Below, in pieces: positions 46,437 through 58,876 of a stretch of 64,000 nucleotides of DNA (within the stretch, counting starts at the first letter, position 1; each line of letters begins with the position of its first letter). Source of the DNA: Thinopyrum elongatum (lineage: Eukaryota > Streptophyta > Magnoliopsida > Poales > Poaceae); contig CM022301.1 in NCBI GenBank assembly GCA_011799875.1, positions 326,696,929 to 326,760,928 of the forward strand. Direction: 5' to 3'. Both the position numbers and the translations under genes were made by a program. The notes under the pieces were generated by a model. That model did no database searches. It saw only the letters and a program-made list of their open reading frames with translations, and was not told where the DNA came from.

Positions 46437-48100
46437 TCGTTTCGCGTTTCATTAATTCCAAAAAAGATTGCAATTTAAACATGTTCATAAATTCAAAAAA
46501 TGTTAAGGATTCTTAAATAATTTCACATTTAAAAAATGCTTGTCAATTTAAAAATGTTCTAAAGCTTCTAAAAAACATTCACTTTGGATTTTTAAAACCA
46601 AAACAAAATACCACCTAAAAACCATAAAACCGAAAGAATAATCACTACAAACGGCATGGTAGGAGGAACAACCTAGTGACCCAAATTGGGCGGGCCATGT
46701 TCGATCGCTTTGTGCGTTTACTCGACAGCTTGACGCACACATAGGGAGCGCCTATATGGTGCTTCAAGTGCGCGTCGTTCGCTAGGGCTCACACGCGTAG
46801 TTAGTGGCTCGCGGCCAGAAAAATCACGTTTCGCTCCTGCGCCAGCCTCGCTCGCTCGCCCACTCGCCTTTTTCTCATGCTTTGTTGCTGCTGCTGCTGT
46901 TGAACTTTGACTGTTTAACTATTTGACCAGTTGACATAAAAAAAATAAGTCCAAGAAAATAGTATTTTTTTAAACAAAATCATGAATTCTAAAAATTTCA
47001 CAACATTTGTTTTCTATTTTTTAAAAATTTGAAAATTTGAAAAAATTACACGAATGTGAGAAAAGTCAGAAATATGAATTTTTTTATCAATTTGATTTTT
47101 TTGTACTTGAGAAAACAATCATGAATTTTAAAAATTCAAGAATTTAAAACAAGTTTGGAACTTGCAAAATGGTTCACAAATTTAAAAAAGTTTCATGAAT
47201 TTGAGAAAATTTCTCTAATTTCCAAAAAGTTTACGGTTTTGAAAAATAACTTCTATAAGAAAAAAAAAGCGTTCCAAAAACACCAAAAAAAAACTTACCA
47301 GAAAAATCAGGGGAACTTTTCCCAAAACCAGTGTAGAAAAAACCGCCATATGGCTGGCCCAAAAAGAGGTAGGTCGCTATTGAGCGACCTACGTGCGAAA
47401 TACGCGCCCCTTCCTCTCTTTGTGGGCAGTCCCAAATTCTCGCTTGGTTCCGCAGGAGACGAAGTAGCAGTGAGGTGCTTTTTTTTTGGGAGACCCTCCT
47501 TCCGATTTTGTGAAGGTTCTAGAACCTTCCAAACCGGGTTTCTTTTTTCTCCATATTTTTCCTTGTCGGTTTTTTCTATGTTTTTCATTTTAGTTTTTAC
47601 TTTTTTTGGATTTTTTTTACATACGGGAACACTTTTTAAATACATGAATATATTTTAAATTCAAGAATTTTTTGACATTCATAAACAATTTTTTAAACCA
47701 TTTACATTTTTTAATTTGGAACATTTTTCAAATTCACTACCGTGGACATATTTTGAATGCAGGAACAAGTTTTGAAATTCAAATTTCTCATATCCAAAAA
47801 CATTTTTTGAAATCCAGGAGCATTGTTTTATAATAAATGAATAACTTTCATAATCGGGGAACAAATTTAAAATTCATGATTTTATTAAATACAGAATATT
47901 TTCAAATCCTAAACAATCTGCAAAATTGACAAATATTATTTTGAAATTCTAGAACAATTTTTAAAAAACTGAGAGCAAAATTTGAAATCCTAGAACATTT
48001 TTTTCAAATTGATGAACAATTATTGAAATCCGAGAACATTTTCAAATTTGCATTTTGTTTTCAATTGATGAACAATTTTTTAAATCGCGTCCGCCACGTC
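46437..48100. repeat. AT-rich degenerate repeat region
   Basis: Words such as GAACATTTTT, AAATTCA and TTTTTTAAAT recur in both flanks (46440-46620, 46920-47300 and 47580-48080) around a GC-richer centre (46650-47500) with a (GCT)n stretch near 46890. This layout is common in Triticeae DNA transposons, but I found no clear terminal repeats or TSD. ORFs here are low-complexity. Confidence 0.5.
47369..47392. repeat. Perfect hairpin, 10-bp arms
   Basis: GTAGGTCGCT, loop ATTG, AGCGACCTAC. It lies in the GC-richer centre of the AT-rich repeat. Confidence 0.95.
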
Positions 48101-49912
48101 GGACCCGGCCCACCGGACCCCACATATATTCGTTCCCATCTGCTTTCCGGACCAAACCCTAACTACTTCACTTCCCCCAAGCTCCAGTCCAGCGATCTCC
48201 GGCCTTCCCCAGCATGGCGGACAACGGATTTGACTCCAACTACTCCGAATCCGTCAACTGGGGTGTCGTTCCATGCGGTTTGGAGGAGGCAATGGCCGTC
48301 CGCCACTCCCGGGAGGACTGCGCCCGACCGACAGTGGGATCTGTCCGATGCGAATCCATTGCGTCGGCGCAACGGGCGCTCTTATCCGCCGGGGCTGGAT
48401 CATCGTGGTCCCTTTGTAGGAGATATGCCCTAGAGACAATAATAAATGTTATTAATTATCTCCCTGTTCATAATTAAGTTTATATTCCATGCTATAACTG
48501 CTATGGTTCCCGAGCCCGTATATCCATAAAGGCTCTGGGGAAAACCCATGTGCACGTGTGGTATAATAAACGGTAAAATGTATTCCTAGTCATGCCTCTA
48601 AGACTAGCTCAAGTGTTGCATGATGATTATGTTTTCCCAATCATGGGCATGTCTATGCCAGCAACTTTGAGGGCACAATGTTAGAAGAACATTTGTGTTG
48701 AATCGACCCGATTGATGTTATGCTATGAGATTCATTCGTCACAAGTTAATGGTTAATAACACAGAGATGGTTAACGTTTGCATAATTCCTCAGACCATGA
48801 GAGTATCGAGTTTCTTCATGCTTGATTCATGAACTTTGGGGTTTGTTAAACGTCATCCGTAACTGGATGGCTATTACGGCGGCTTACGGGTTCATGGGAA
48901 AGTATGTCAAGTAACTTGATAGCTCAAGATTGGGATTTGCTCCTCCGACGATGGAGAGATATCTCTGGGCCCTCTCGGTGTTACGGTATCCATCATCGTC
49001 TGGCCAGACACTTTGTGATTTGATCACGGGGATGCCGGAACACGGTAACAAGAAAAGAGAACAATACCGATAACGGGGTAACTGGCATAGTGGACAAGTT
49101 GTTGATCCACGGGGATGCCAACATGTCTAACCTCGGGTATTTGTAACATATTGTGAAGCAACAGGAATAGCACACGGCAACTGGAGGTTCACTCGAATAT
49201 TCATTCGTGTGGGTATAGGGGTCAATATGGGTGTCCACGGCTCCGATGCTGATCATTGATCGGAAGGTGTTCCGGTCATGTCTATACTTCACCGAACCTA
49301 TAGGGTCACACGCTTAAGGGTCATCTATCTGCTGAATTCTAGACAGGGAGTCTGAGAGAAAATCACCGAAAAGTTTCGGAGACAACGGAAGAGTTCCGGA
49401 GAGAGAACACTGAAAAAGTTTCGGTAAAACCGAAAATTTGTTTCGGATAAAACCATTGATCCAAAAAGGTTTCGGCAAGCACCGGGAATGTTTTGGAGGT
49501 TGCCAGATTGGTCTGGTAATTTCTGGAATTTTTCTGGAGAAAAAAACCGAAAAAAAGGTTTCGGAGCTGCCGGAGTTGTTTACCGGGTAAACAAAGATGG
49601 TTTTAAATTAAACCACCATACTGGAAATGTTCCAGAGCGCGTCCAGATAATTTTAGAGGGTGCCGGAAATGTTCTGGGACCTTCTGGAATTTTTCAGAAA
49701 TAATAGTCGCGGAAAACATCTTGTCCCAGCGTGAGGGGACAAGATCCCACGGATCGTGGGGGCTGTTTTTGGGGGGGCCCCCTTTGGGGGCAGCCCCCTT
49801 GTGGCTGGACAAAATGTTGGGGGGGGGGGCCCCCATGGTGGGGGGCAGCCTCCACAAATGGTGGAGAGTGTTGGGAGGAAGGTGGGGCCCCATGGGGGAA
49901 CACCATGGACAA

Positions 49913-49985
49913 GGGAACATGTTTTTCCCTTGTTTGGTGGGAACATGTTCTCCTTGTTTTGTGGGAACATGTTTTCCCCATGTTT
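49913..49985 (+). promoter_or_regulatory. Three tandem promoter repeats with GAACATGTT core
   Basis: GGGAACATGTT occurs at about 49913, 49940 and 49967, period about 27 bp; the middle one contains the palindrome GAACATGTTC. The array ends about 40 bp before TATATAA, a position expected for activator sites. It is repeated in the 3' LTR. Confidence 0.55.
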
Positions 49986-50025
49986 AGTGGGCTGAAATTT
50001 CAGCCCCCTCCACCCCTTCCACCAC

Positions 50026-50032
50026 TATATAA
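50026..50032 (+). promoter_or_regulatory. TATA box of Copia LTR
   Basis: CCACTATATAAGGAGGAGG, the canonical plant TATA context. The transcript would start near 50060, giving a long GC-rich leader. Confidence 0.75.
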
Positions 50033-50231
50033 GGAGGAGGAGAGGTGCTCTCCAACTCCACTCCAACTCTCTCACACAAGCCATGCATGATCTGGCATTC
50101 TCTCTCCCTCCCACGAAATAGTTTCGTAGTGCCGAAAGGCTGTCTGGGTTCCGGTGGGAACTAGTTCTGGACGGCGAAGCCCTGCCGGATAGATGACACC
50201 GTATGTGTGCAACTCTGTAGAGAGGTCGTAG

Positions 50232-50420
50232 TTTCGATCTTAGTGCCTGAGGGGCTGTTCGAGAGTGCCTCCCGAAGGGCTGTCCAAGTGACGGTCCGAG
50301 TTCTGTGGGTCCTCCCGAAGGGCTGTCCGAGTGACCGTTCGAGTTTCGAAGGTCCTCCCGAAGGGCTGTCCGCGACACCGTCCGGGGGACTGTTCGACCG
50401 CCTCCCGGAGGGCTGTCCAA
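50232..50420 (+). repeat. GC-rich tandem repeat in the LTR leader
   Basis: CCTCCCGAAGGGCTGTCC or close variants occur at about 50267, 50312, 50353 and 50400, plus a weaker first unit near 50238. The spacing is 40-48 bp. The units lie downstream of the TATA box, hence in the RNA leader. The same array is at about 57782-57970. Confidence 0.8.
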
Positions 50421-50625
50421 AGGGAAGACGAGGGTATACATCCTCGCGGTTGGGAGGTTGTAAATCCTAGCTGCGGGGATCTGCACCGACGATCGTCATC
50501 GACTCTACTTCCGCTGCGCTACGAGTCGGTAACGAAAATGATCAAACCTTGTATGCAGTCTCCATAGTGGTCCTGGGCTGGTGCGTAGGTCGGAAATTTT
50601 TTGTTTTCTGCTGCGTTCCCCTACA

Positions 50626-53600
50626 GTGGCATCAAGAGCCGTGCTATGCGTAGATGCAGGTTGCGATCTAGAATACATGAGATGTATGGGTGTTGCACAA
50701 TATAATTAGGTAGTAGATGAGTTCTATTACTGAAAATTATTTGTGCGGGTAGCAGATGAAATCTGTTACCCGATGTTCTTGTTACTTCCCTTGAATTTGC
50801 GTAGTCCTGATCTTGACAGCATTGTGGAATCTCACAAAGTTCTGGCAATCCGCGATCCTTTCATGCTGCTCCTGAGTATGCTGATTGACAGATCAACGAA
50901 GTGCTAACAGTTCTTTGGGTTCCACTTTAGTTAAAGAAAGATAGATGTTTCGCAGACGAAAGGGCAATGCAGATATGATCTGCACGGGGGTCATGCGTAT
51001 GACGAAGTTTAGTATGGGGCTCGAGATTTTATTATCTCGGTTTTCATACACCCTGGAAAGTTAATCTAGCAACTTGAATTATCATACTTGATGATGGACG
51101 TTGGTAGCTTCGGTTTGTTTCAAAACCTTAGAAGCCACGTAAAACAAGTTTTTGCATGAACCGATTAGAGGCGTCTAACTTGGTTTTGCAGGAGGGTTTG
51201 CATGTGCATATGATGTGGTATAGCAGTGCTCATAATAATTTGATTATGTATGAGATGACTATATGATGTAAATTGATTAACATGACCTGCGTGTCATGAT
51301 TTGGCATGATGGCTGGAGCCATATGATTGCACTTTAAATGACCTGCGTGTCAACCTTGTGTAATGCACTTATTTTATTAGCTATAGGGATAGCAATATTA
51401 TCTGGTGCATCGACAAGGTGGTGGCAATCTTCGCGAAGGTGAACACCGACGCGAATGCCGAAGACGAAGAAATACAAGACTTCTCCGTCAGAAAGGGCTA
51501 TACCATATCATGCTATTATGAATTGCCTGAGATGTTTATCCCTTATGATGCACCCTTCTTGATTGCACGGTAGTCGCTTTTTATTAGGGTGATCTCTCAC
51601 AAAAATATCATAGTTGATAGTGTTCTCCCAAGTGTAGCACCGTCACGGCACCTAACTTTTCGGGGTGCGCCATGACTAACATGGGTACGAATGATTAGGG
51701 ATGTGTGAGGCGGGTGAGTTCAGACCTCGCAGCGAGATCACTTGGTTGTCTTTGACGTTCAGGCATGACAGTCATGAGCTCGGAACACGCCCATCGAAAG
51801 ATGAACAAGAGTCGCATAGAGATGTGATTGGCAGTTTGGCCTACCGGTTGAGATTTTCGTCATCAGTGGTGACTAACATCAATGACGAATAATCAAAACA
51901 CGGGTCTTGAATCACTCACAATCAATTATGAGAGATATTGATTTGAGTGGGAGCGCGCTGTAGAATTAATTCTTTTAATTCTCAGTGCAATTAATTTTGA
52001 ACATTGTCTAAGTGTATTTGCTTAATAGTTGTAGAATAATGGCTCGCGTTTCCACCTTCCCTGTTAAAATTGAATAGCTGTTAAATATCTGGTTAATACT
52101 TTACGGTTGGTAACATAATATGAGGATTGTCCTCAAGAGTGCCAAGAAGGACTTTGTCCTATCGCATACTTTCGGTATTCTCTCTCTTATGCTATGGATC
52201 ATGTGACTCTCGTCCTTCGATCCAAAAGCTAGAATTCCGTTTTCAGTCAAGTGCAATATGTTTGCTTCCATGAGACCCGAACTTCGATAGTTTGGATAGT
52301 TATGTGATATTCATGGAATCTGAAAATCATTTTCAGAGACAGACAAAGGCTAAAAGATATGAGATATCCAAAGCAATGTTTGTTTGCAAACTATTAGTAA
52401 AGGAGTTTACTATGCATTAGACTGATAAGAGAGGGATCCAGAAGAACGCCTGTCATATGATGAACGGTGAATAAAACAACAACTTAAAGAGAAAGGAAGT
52501 GTCCGAAGGGTGTTAGTAAGACTTTCACGCCTAGGAAGTTCGGGGCTAACGCCACTCTTAAGTTGAGTGCTTCTTCTGAGAGTAGGAGAAATACTAAAAG
52601 TTAAACTGTTAGAAGTATAAAGGCAGAAAGAAAGAAGACTGGAATATCCAGCTCATGTATGAATGTCATACAAGTTTTTGATGTATAGAAGGCTGGTCAA
52701 AGATATGGTTCTTGGGAATTATGGTTAAACATGTTAATCACTAATTCTTGGGTATTGTGAGTTAATCACAAAGATACCCGGTCGATTGCATTCTGTTGCA
52801 ACTCGATGTAAGAACTACTACGGCCTGAAAGACTAGCCAGGAATGAGGATGAGATACACACATGGAACATAGTAAATGTTACTATACCTTCCATCGGTGT
52901 ATCACCTATGTATTTACTTTCATAATTCATTTTAGAGTTTCACACTCTAGGCCTTTGCATAAGGTATCTTGCAAGAAGGTTGTTCATAAGAGAACTTTTT
53001 ATGTTCGATGTTATGAATAACATAAGGGCCATACTTTCATTGAGAATGAGATGTATGTTATGAATAATGATAATAATATATTACCTCCGGATTTACTTTC
53101 ATAATTCATTTTAGAGTTTTACACACTCTAGCCCATTGCACAATGTTTGTTGCAAAAGAGTTGTTCATACAAGAACAATTGTTGTTCAGTATTATGAATA
53201 ACATAAAGGGCCATGCTTCCATCCAAGATTGGACGTATGTTATGAATATTGATGGTAATATGATACATCTATAACACTGACGCTAAATGTCGCAAGACTA
53301 AAAGAATACCACACAAGTGTGGCACTGCATTTGGTCACATTGGAGAAACCCGCATGGAAAACTCCATTATGATGGATTTTGAAGTCGTTTGATTTTGAAT
53401 CATCTGACACTTGCAAATTTCCTCCGAAAAGTGAAGTGACTGAAATACCGTTCACATGCCATAAGGAATGAGCAATAAACTTATTGGTGATCATACATTT
53501 TGATGTGTGTAGTTCAATAAATGTTGTTGCAAGTAGTGGATTTATCTATCTTCAGAAATGACTCAAGTAGATATATGGATATTTACTTGATGAGACGTAA

Positions 53601-55966
53601 GTCTGGATATTTTGAAATCATTCGAAAGGTTTTCAAATATGAAGTAGAAGTTATTGTAACAAGAAAATTATGTTTCTACAATTCGATTGCAGAAAAAAAA
53701 ATTGAGTTACAAGTTTAGCGAATGTCTGATGAGTTGTGAAAAGAGTTTCATAACTTACACCTCCCGGAACACCACTGTGAGTGGAAAGTTCGTGAAGATG
53801 TAATTGAACCATTTATGACATGGTAAGATCAAAGATGACATAAATAAATTTGCCATTATCCCTTTTAAAGTGATGCTTTAGAGACTGCGGCTTTTACACT
53901 GAAAAGAGCTCCATCAGGTCTGTTGAAATGACGCCATGGTCTGGTACGCCCAACCATGTTATATCCTTTCTTAACATTTGGAATATGGGGCTTGTGTAAA
54001 AGGTTACAAACCTATTCCAAATCAGACAACTGCAACTTTGTTGGTTATCCCAAGTCATTGGGTATTCCTCCCTCACTATACCGAGGCAAATAGGTTTGCC
54101 ACAAAGAACGGTATGCTTTTTGAAGAAAATGGTTCTTTCAAAAGGTGAGTGGGAGAATAGTGCAACTCGACGAGATAAACAGTATCTTCGTCATCAGGTC
54201 AAAGGAAAGAGACCTTGGAAGTAATTCCAGAGTTTCCTACTGCGACTGATACGGAAGTCTCTACAATAAAATGTATGGACTTCGGTCGAACTTGCAGCTG
54301 AACCACGTAGGCAAGGCTCGTGCAAACCTCTCAGGTGCGCAAATGAGATATTGTTGTTAGACAACAGTATACCTATGATACACAAGGAAGCGTTGATGGG
54401 CCCTGACTCCGGAATTGGCTAAATGCCAATACAATCCGAGATAGTTTCCATATAAGTGATTCAAGATTAAAACCTTGATACACCTTTCGGAAGACTTAGA
54501 GTCTGACGAATATTTATGGAACTATAACTGATATGAATAAAAATGTTTTATCCATAAAGCTCGACTTGTTGCAATATACAAGTTCAAGGAGTTGACTACG
54601 ATGATGTTGCTTCACCGTAGCGATGCTTAAAGTCGGTTCGGGTTGAACTAGCAATTAATACATATTTCATATCATGAGATATAAAACAATGGATGACAAA
54701 AGGATTTCCATCTGATGGAAATGAAACCAAGGACTTGCATGTGTTACAGTCCAAAGTAATTTGTCGATCCAGAGGATGCTAGTAGGTATGCAAACTTCAG
54801 AGTTCCAGCGATGGACAGAAGAGAGCAAAATGGAGTCGGAATCTTCGTGTTTTGATGAAATGGTCAAAGGGGTTTGACTTCATCAATGGGTAACGAAGAT
54901 GCTTGTAATTCAAGAAAGTAAGTGGGAGCATAATAATATTTCTAAAAACCTTGTGTGCTTGACACATTGGTAATTGGAAATAAATTTCTTGACACGAATT
55001 AGGACTTCGTTTGAAAATAGTTTTTTGATGAAGTGCTTAGGCTAAATAGCCTCAATATTAGGCATGATGATCTATGGAGATAGATTTACCTAATGGGGCT
55101 AAGCAATGAATACATATTGACAAGATGCTAAAATCTTTTAGCATTAAAAACGTCAAGGAGTGATTCTTGCCGAAGTCACATGGAAAGAGTTTTTGCAAGA
55201 CTCGGTGTCCCAAAACACTGATGAGCAAAATACATGATGGAGATTCCACACACTCTTGTGTTTGGATTAATCATGTATTCCATGGTATGTAAAACAATCA
55301 GATATGTCCGATACTCCCAAGGTGTTGCGAGTATAGATACCAAGGTGATCAAAAGTACTGATCATGGGACAACAGTGAAAAAGGGTCATTGAGTACTATA
55401 GTAGCACTGATGACATGTTTTCTCGCAAGCGGAGATCATGAAGAGTTCGTTGTAAAAGGTTACATTGATACAGTCTTCACCGTTTCTCCGTGCGATTTTC
55501 AATTTAAATTGAGGGTTTTGTGTAACACACAATGTGGTGGCACAGTTAGTTGGAAAATGTTCCAAACAAGTTACTGTGGCGAATTCTATAACAGGGGCGA
55601 AGTATGTTGCCGCTTTTAAAGCGACAAAGAAGATCTTGAATCAAATAGTTCATTCATGAACTTAGTATGGTTCCAAGATGGCTTTTGTCAATGGGACACT
55701 ACTGCAAGTAGTTGCTCCATAACTCAGTCTGAGGAATCCAGGTTCGACCTGTGATTCACATACATACAAAGCCAAGTCAACACAAAATATGGATTTTGTG
55801 AAAGCGTTAAGACGCGAGGATATGCAAAGATACACACGGAGCTGAAGTCGTCAGATCCGTTGGACATCAGGCTATACCACAAGCGAAGCATATTTACACC
55901 GGAGTGCCACAGGTGTAAACTGCATTAGCATCAACTAGATTATTGACTCTAGTGCAAGTGGGAGTC
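50626..55966 (+). pseudogene. Relic gag-pol of the young Copia element
   Basis: No frame exceeds 80 codons, yet Copia landmarks follow in order: a gag-like start near 52039 (MARVSTFPVKI); an integrase relic at about 53530-53700 (SSRYMDIYLMRRKSGYFEI); an RT relic near 54556 (HKARLVA...YKFKELTT) and 55090 (GLSNEYILT); an RNase H relic near 55430-55560 (GDHEEFVVKGYIDT...GGTVSWK). No active-site motif (DTG, YVDD or DDE) is intact. The decay is far deeper than that of the LTRs. Confidence 0.75.
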
Positions 55967-58175
55967 TGTAGGAGATATGCCCTAGAGGCAATAATAAATG
56001 TTATTAATTATCTCCCTGTTCATAATTAAGTTTATATTCCATGCTATAACTGCTATGGTTCCCGAGCCCGTATATCCATAAAGGCTCTGGGGAAAACCCA
56101 TGTGCACGTGTGGTATAATAAACGGTAAAATGTATTCCTAGTCATGCCTCTAAGACTAGCTCAAGTGTTGCATGATGATTATGTTTTCCCAATCATGGGC
56201 ATGTCTATGCCAGCAACTTTGAGGGCACAATGTTAGAAGAACATTTGTGTTGAATCGACCCGATTGATGTTATGCTATGAGATTCATTCGTCACAAGTTA
56301 ATGGTTAATAACACAGAGATGGTTAACGTTTGCATAATTCCTCAGACCATGAGAGTATCGAGTTTCTTCATGCTTGATTCATGAACTTTGGGGTTTGTTA
56401 AACGTCATCCGTAACTGGATGGCTATTACGGCGGCTTACGGGCTCATGGGAAAGTATGTCAAGTAACTTGATAGCTCAAGATTGGGATTTGCTCCTCCGA
56501 CGATGGAGAGATATCTCTGGGCCCTCTCGGTGTTACGGTATCCATCATCGTCTGGCCAGACACTTTGTGATTTGATCACGGGGATGCCGGAACACGGTAA
56601 CGAGAAAAGAGAACAATACCGATAACGGGGTAACTGGCATAGTGGACAAGTTGTTGATCCACGGGGATGCCAACATGTCTAACCTCGGGTATTTGTAACA
56701 TATTGTGAAGCAACAGGAATAGCACACGGCAACTGGAGGTTCACTCGAATATTCATTCGTGTGGGTATAGGGGTCAATATGGGTGTCTACGGCTCCGATG
56801 CTGATCATTGATCGGAAGGTGTTCCGGTCATGTCTATACTTCACCGAACCTATAGGGTCACACGCTTAAGGGTCATCTATCTGCTGAATTCTAGACAGGG
56901 AGTCTGAGAGAAAATCACCGAAAAGTTTCGGAGACAACGGAAGAGTTCCGGAGAGAGAACACTGAAAAAGTTTCGGTAAAACCGAAAATTTGTTTCGGAT
57001 AAAAACATTGATCCAAAAAGGTTTCGGCAAGCACCGGGAATGTTTTGGAGGTTGCCAGATTGGTCTGGTAATTTCTGGAATTTTTCTGGAGAAAAAAACC
57101 GAAAAAAAGTTTTCGGAGCTGCCGGAGTTGTTTACCGGGTAAACAAAGATGGTTTTAAATTAAACCACCATACTGGAAATGTTCCAGAGCGCGTCCAGAT
57201 AATTTTAGAGGGTGCCGGAAATGTTCTGGGACCTTCTGGAATTTTTCAGAAATAATAGTCGCGGAAAACATCTTGTCCCAGCGTGAGGGGACAAGATCCC
57301 ACGGATCGTGGGGGCTGTTTTTGGGGGGGCCCCCTTTGGGGGCAGCCCCCTTGTGGCTGGACAAAATGTTGGGGGGGGGGGCCCATGGTGGGGGGCAGCC
57401 TCCACAAATGGTGGAGAGTGTTGGGAGGAAGGTGGGGCCCCATGGGGGAACACCATGGACAAGGGAACATGTTTTTCCCTTGTTTGGTGGGAACATGTTC
57501 TCCTTGTTTTGTGGGAACATGTTTTCCCCATGTTTAGTGGGCTGAAATTTCAGCCCCCTCCACCCCTTCCACCACTATATAAGGAGGAGGAGAGGTGCTC
57601 TCCAACTCCACTCCAACTCTCTCACACAAGCCATGCATGATCTGGCATTCTCTCTCCCTCCCACGAAATAGTTTCGTAGTGCCGAAAGGCTGTCTGGGTT
57701 CCGGTGGGAACTAGTTCTGGACGGCGAAGCCCTGCCGGATAGATGACACCGTATGTGTGCAACTCTGTAGAGAGGTCGTAGTTTCGATCTTAGTGCCTGA
57801 GGGGCTGTTCGAGAGTGCCTCCCGAAGGGCTGTCCAAGTGACGGTCCGAGTTCTGTGGGTCCTCCCGAAGGGCTGTCCGAGTGACCGTTCGAGTTTCGAA
57901 GGTCCTCCCGAAGGGCTGTCCGCGACACCGTCCGGGGGACTGTTCGACCGCCTCCCGGAGGGCTGTCCAAAGGGAAGACGAGGGTATACATCCTCGCGGT
58001 TGGGAGGTTGTAAATCCTAGCTGCGGGGATCTGCACCGACGATCGTCATCGACTCTACTTCCGCTGCGCTACGAGTCGGTAACGAAAATGATCAAACCTT
58101 GTATGCAGTCTCCATAGTGGTCCTGGGCTGGTGCGTAGGTCGGAAATTTTTTGTTTTCTGCTGCGTTCCCCTACA
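55967..58175 (+). repeat. Copia 3' LTR
   Basis: 2209 bp, two bases shorter than the 5' LTR at a C run (after an 11-G run near 57371). It contains all the sub-repeats of the 5' LTR. Confidence 0.93.
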
Positions 58176-58876
58176 CCCTTAGCTTTCCCATCTCGGCGGA
58201 GGGGTGGGTGGGTGAGAGGAGTATGAAGCTCCCAGGCCGGTGTGCCTGCCGTGGGAAGGAGAGGATGAGGGTGGTCGAGGCCCGCCTCGCTGCCGACATG
58301 GCGGCGACGGAAGCGGCGAGGCGCGCTGCCGATGAGGAGGAAGCCATCCACGCTCGCATAGTCAAGAGTGACATCGAGGAACACAGGCGCCCTCGCCCGA
58401 GAGCAGAATCGGGCGGTCCGTGCCATGGCCCGACTACCCCCCAAAGAGGAGAAGGAGGACAACGACGGGTTGTATAGCTCCGGCGATGAGCAGACCCGAC
58501 TGGATCCATATTGCGTCTTTGACCGCTATTCTGCAAGAAGGACGCAAGGGCGCCTGAAAGGGCAAGGACAGCCGTGAACGATCTTCTACATACCTAGTAT
58601 ATAGGTAGAACATGCTAAAATTTTGTATTCCGATGGCATGTCCTGATGTAACAGACGGACGATGTGTGTTGCATCGTTTATGTAAATGTTGCATGTCTTT
58701 GTATGAATTTGAGATCTATTAATCGAGGTGTGCAGTTGTGCAAAGTCAGCATCCGCGGACACATCGAGGTACGTTTATAGGGTCCAAATTAGCAAGTTCC
58801 TGCGCTGTTTGGAGATCCACCGTACCTCTACCGCCTTCCTGCAACCACGGGTACGAAGATTTTCTTTTCTTTTGAA

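Larger units (their letters stand above)
48415..50625 (+). repeat. Copia 5' LTR
   Basis: 2211 bp. The upstream part has repeated GTTTCGG words (49370-49480), three tandem GGGAACATGTT units (49913-49985), TATATAA at 50026, and GC-rich tandem units after the start site (50232-50420). Confidence 0.93.
48415..58175 (+). mobile_element. Young non-autonomous Copia element (9.8 kb)
   Basis: LTRs 48415-50625 and 55967-58175 start TGTAGGAGATATGCCCTAGAG and end GCGTTCCCCTACA, with the TSD CCCTT (48410-48414, 58176-58180). The primer site TGGCATCAAGAGCC (50627-50640) resembles the initiator tRNA-Met site of Copia; the purine tract AAGTGGGAGTC is at 55956-55966. By eye the LTRs differ by six substitutions and one 2-bp indel over 2.2 kb (about 0.3%), roughly 0.1 million years at 1.3e-8 per site per year. 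The internal region is only a relic of gag-pol, so the proteins for its movement must have come from another element. Confidence 0.92.
48214..58577 (+). pseudogene. Small gene-like ORF split by Copia insertion
   Basis: ATG 48214 opens MADNGFDSNYSESVNWG. The frame reaches the Copia insertion at 48414 after exactly 67 codons and, dropping the element and one TSD copy, continues in phase from 58181 (SFPISAEGWVGERSMKLPGRCACRGKER...AADEEEAIHARI). A frameshift near 58385 moves the likely true C-terminus (AREQNRAVRAMARLPPKEEK, then SSGDEQTRLDPYCVFDRY) to another frame ending with TGA at 58577. No known domain is recognised: the middle is an Ala/Glu/Arg-rich helix, the end acidic. A CACATATATTC TATA-like word lies near 48120. 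It may be another captured or element-borne gene. Confidence 0.55.

Noticed and set aside
49603..50567. ORFs of 80-150 codons in the Copia LTR (and the copies at 57155-58117)
   Set aside because: They lie within LTR promoter and leader repeats and appear in both LTRs; composition follows the G/C-rich tandem units.
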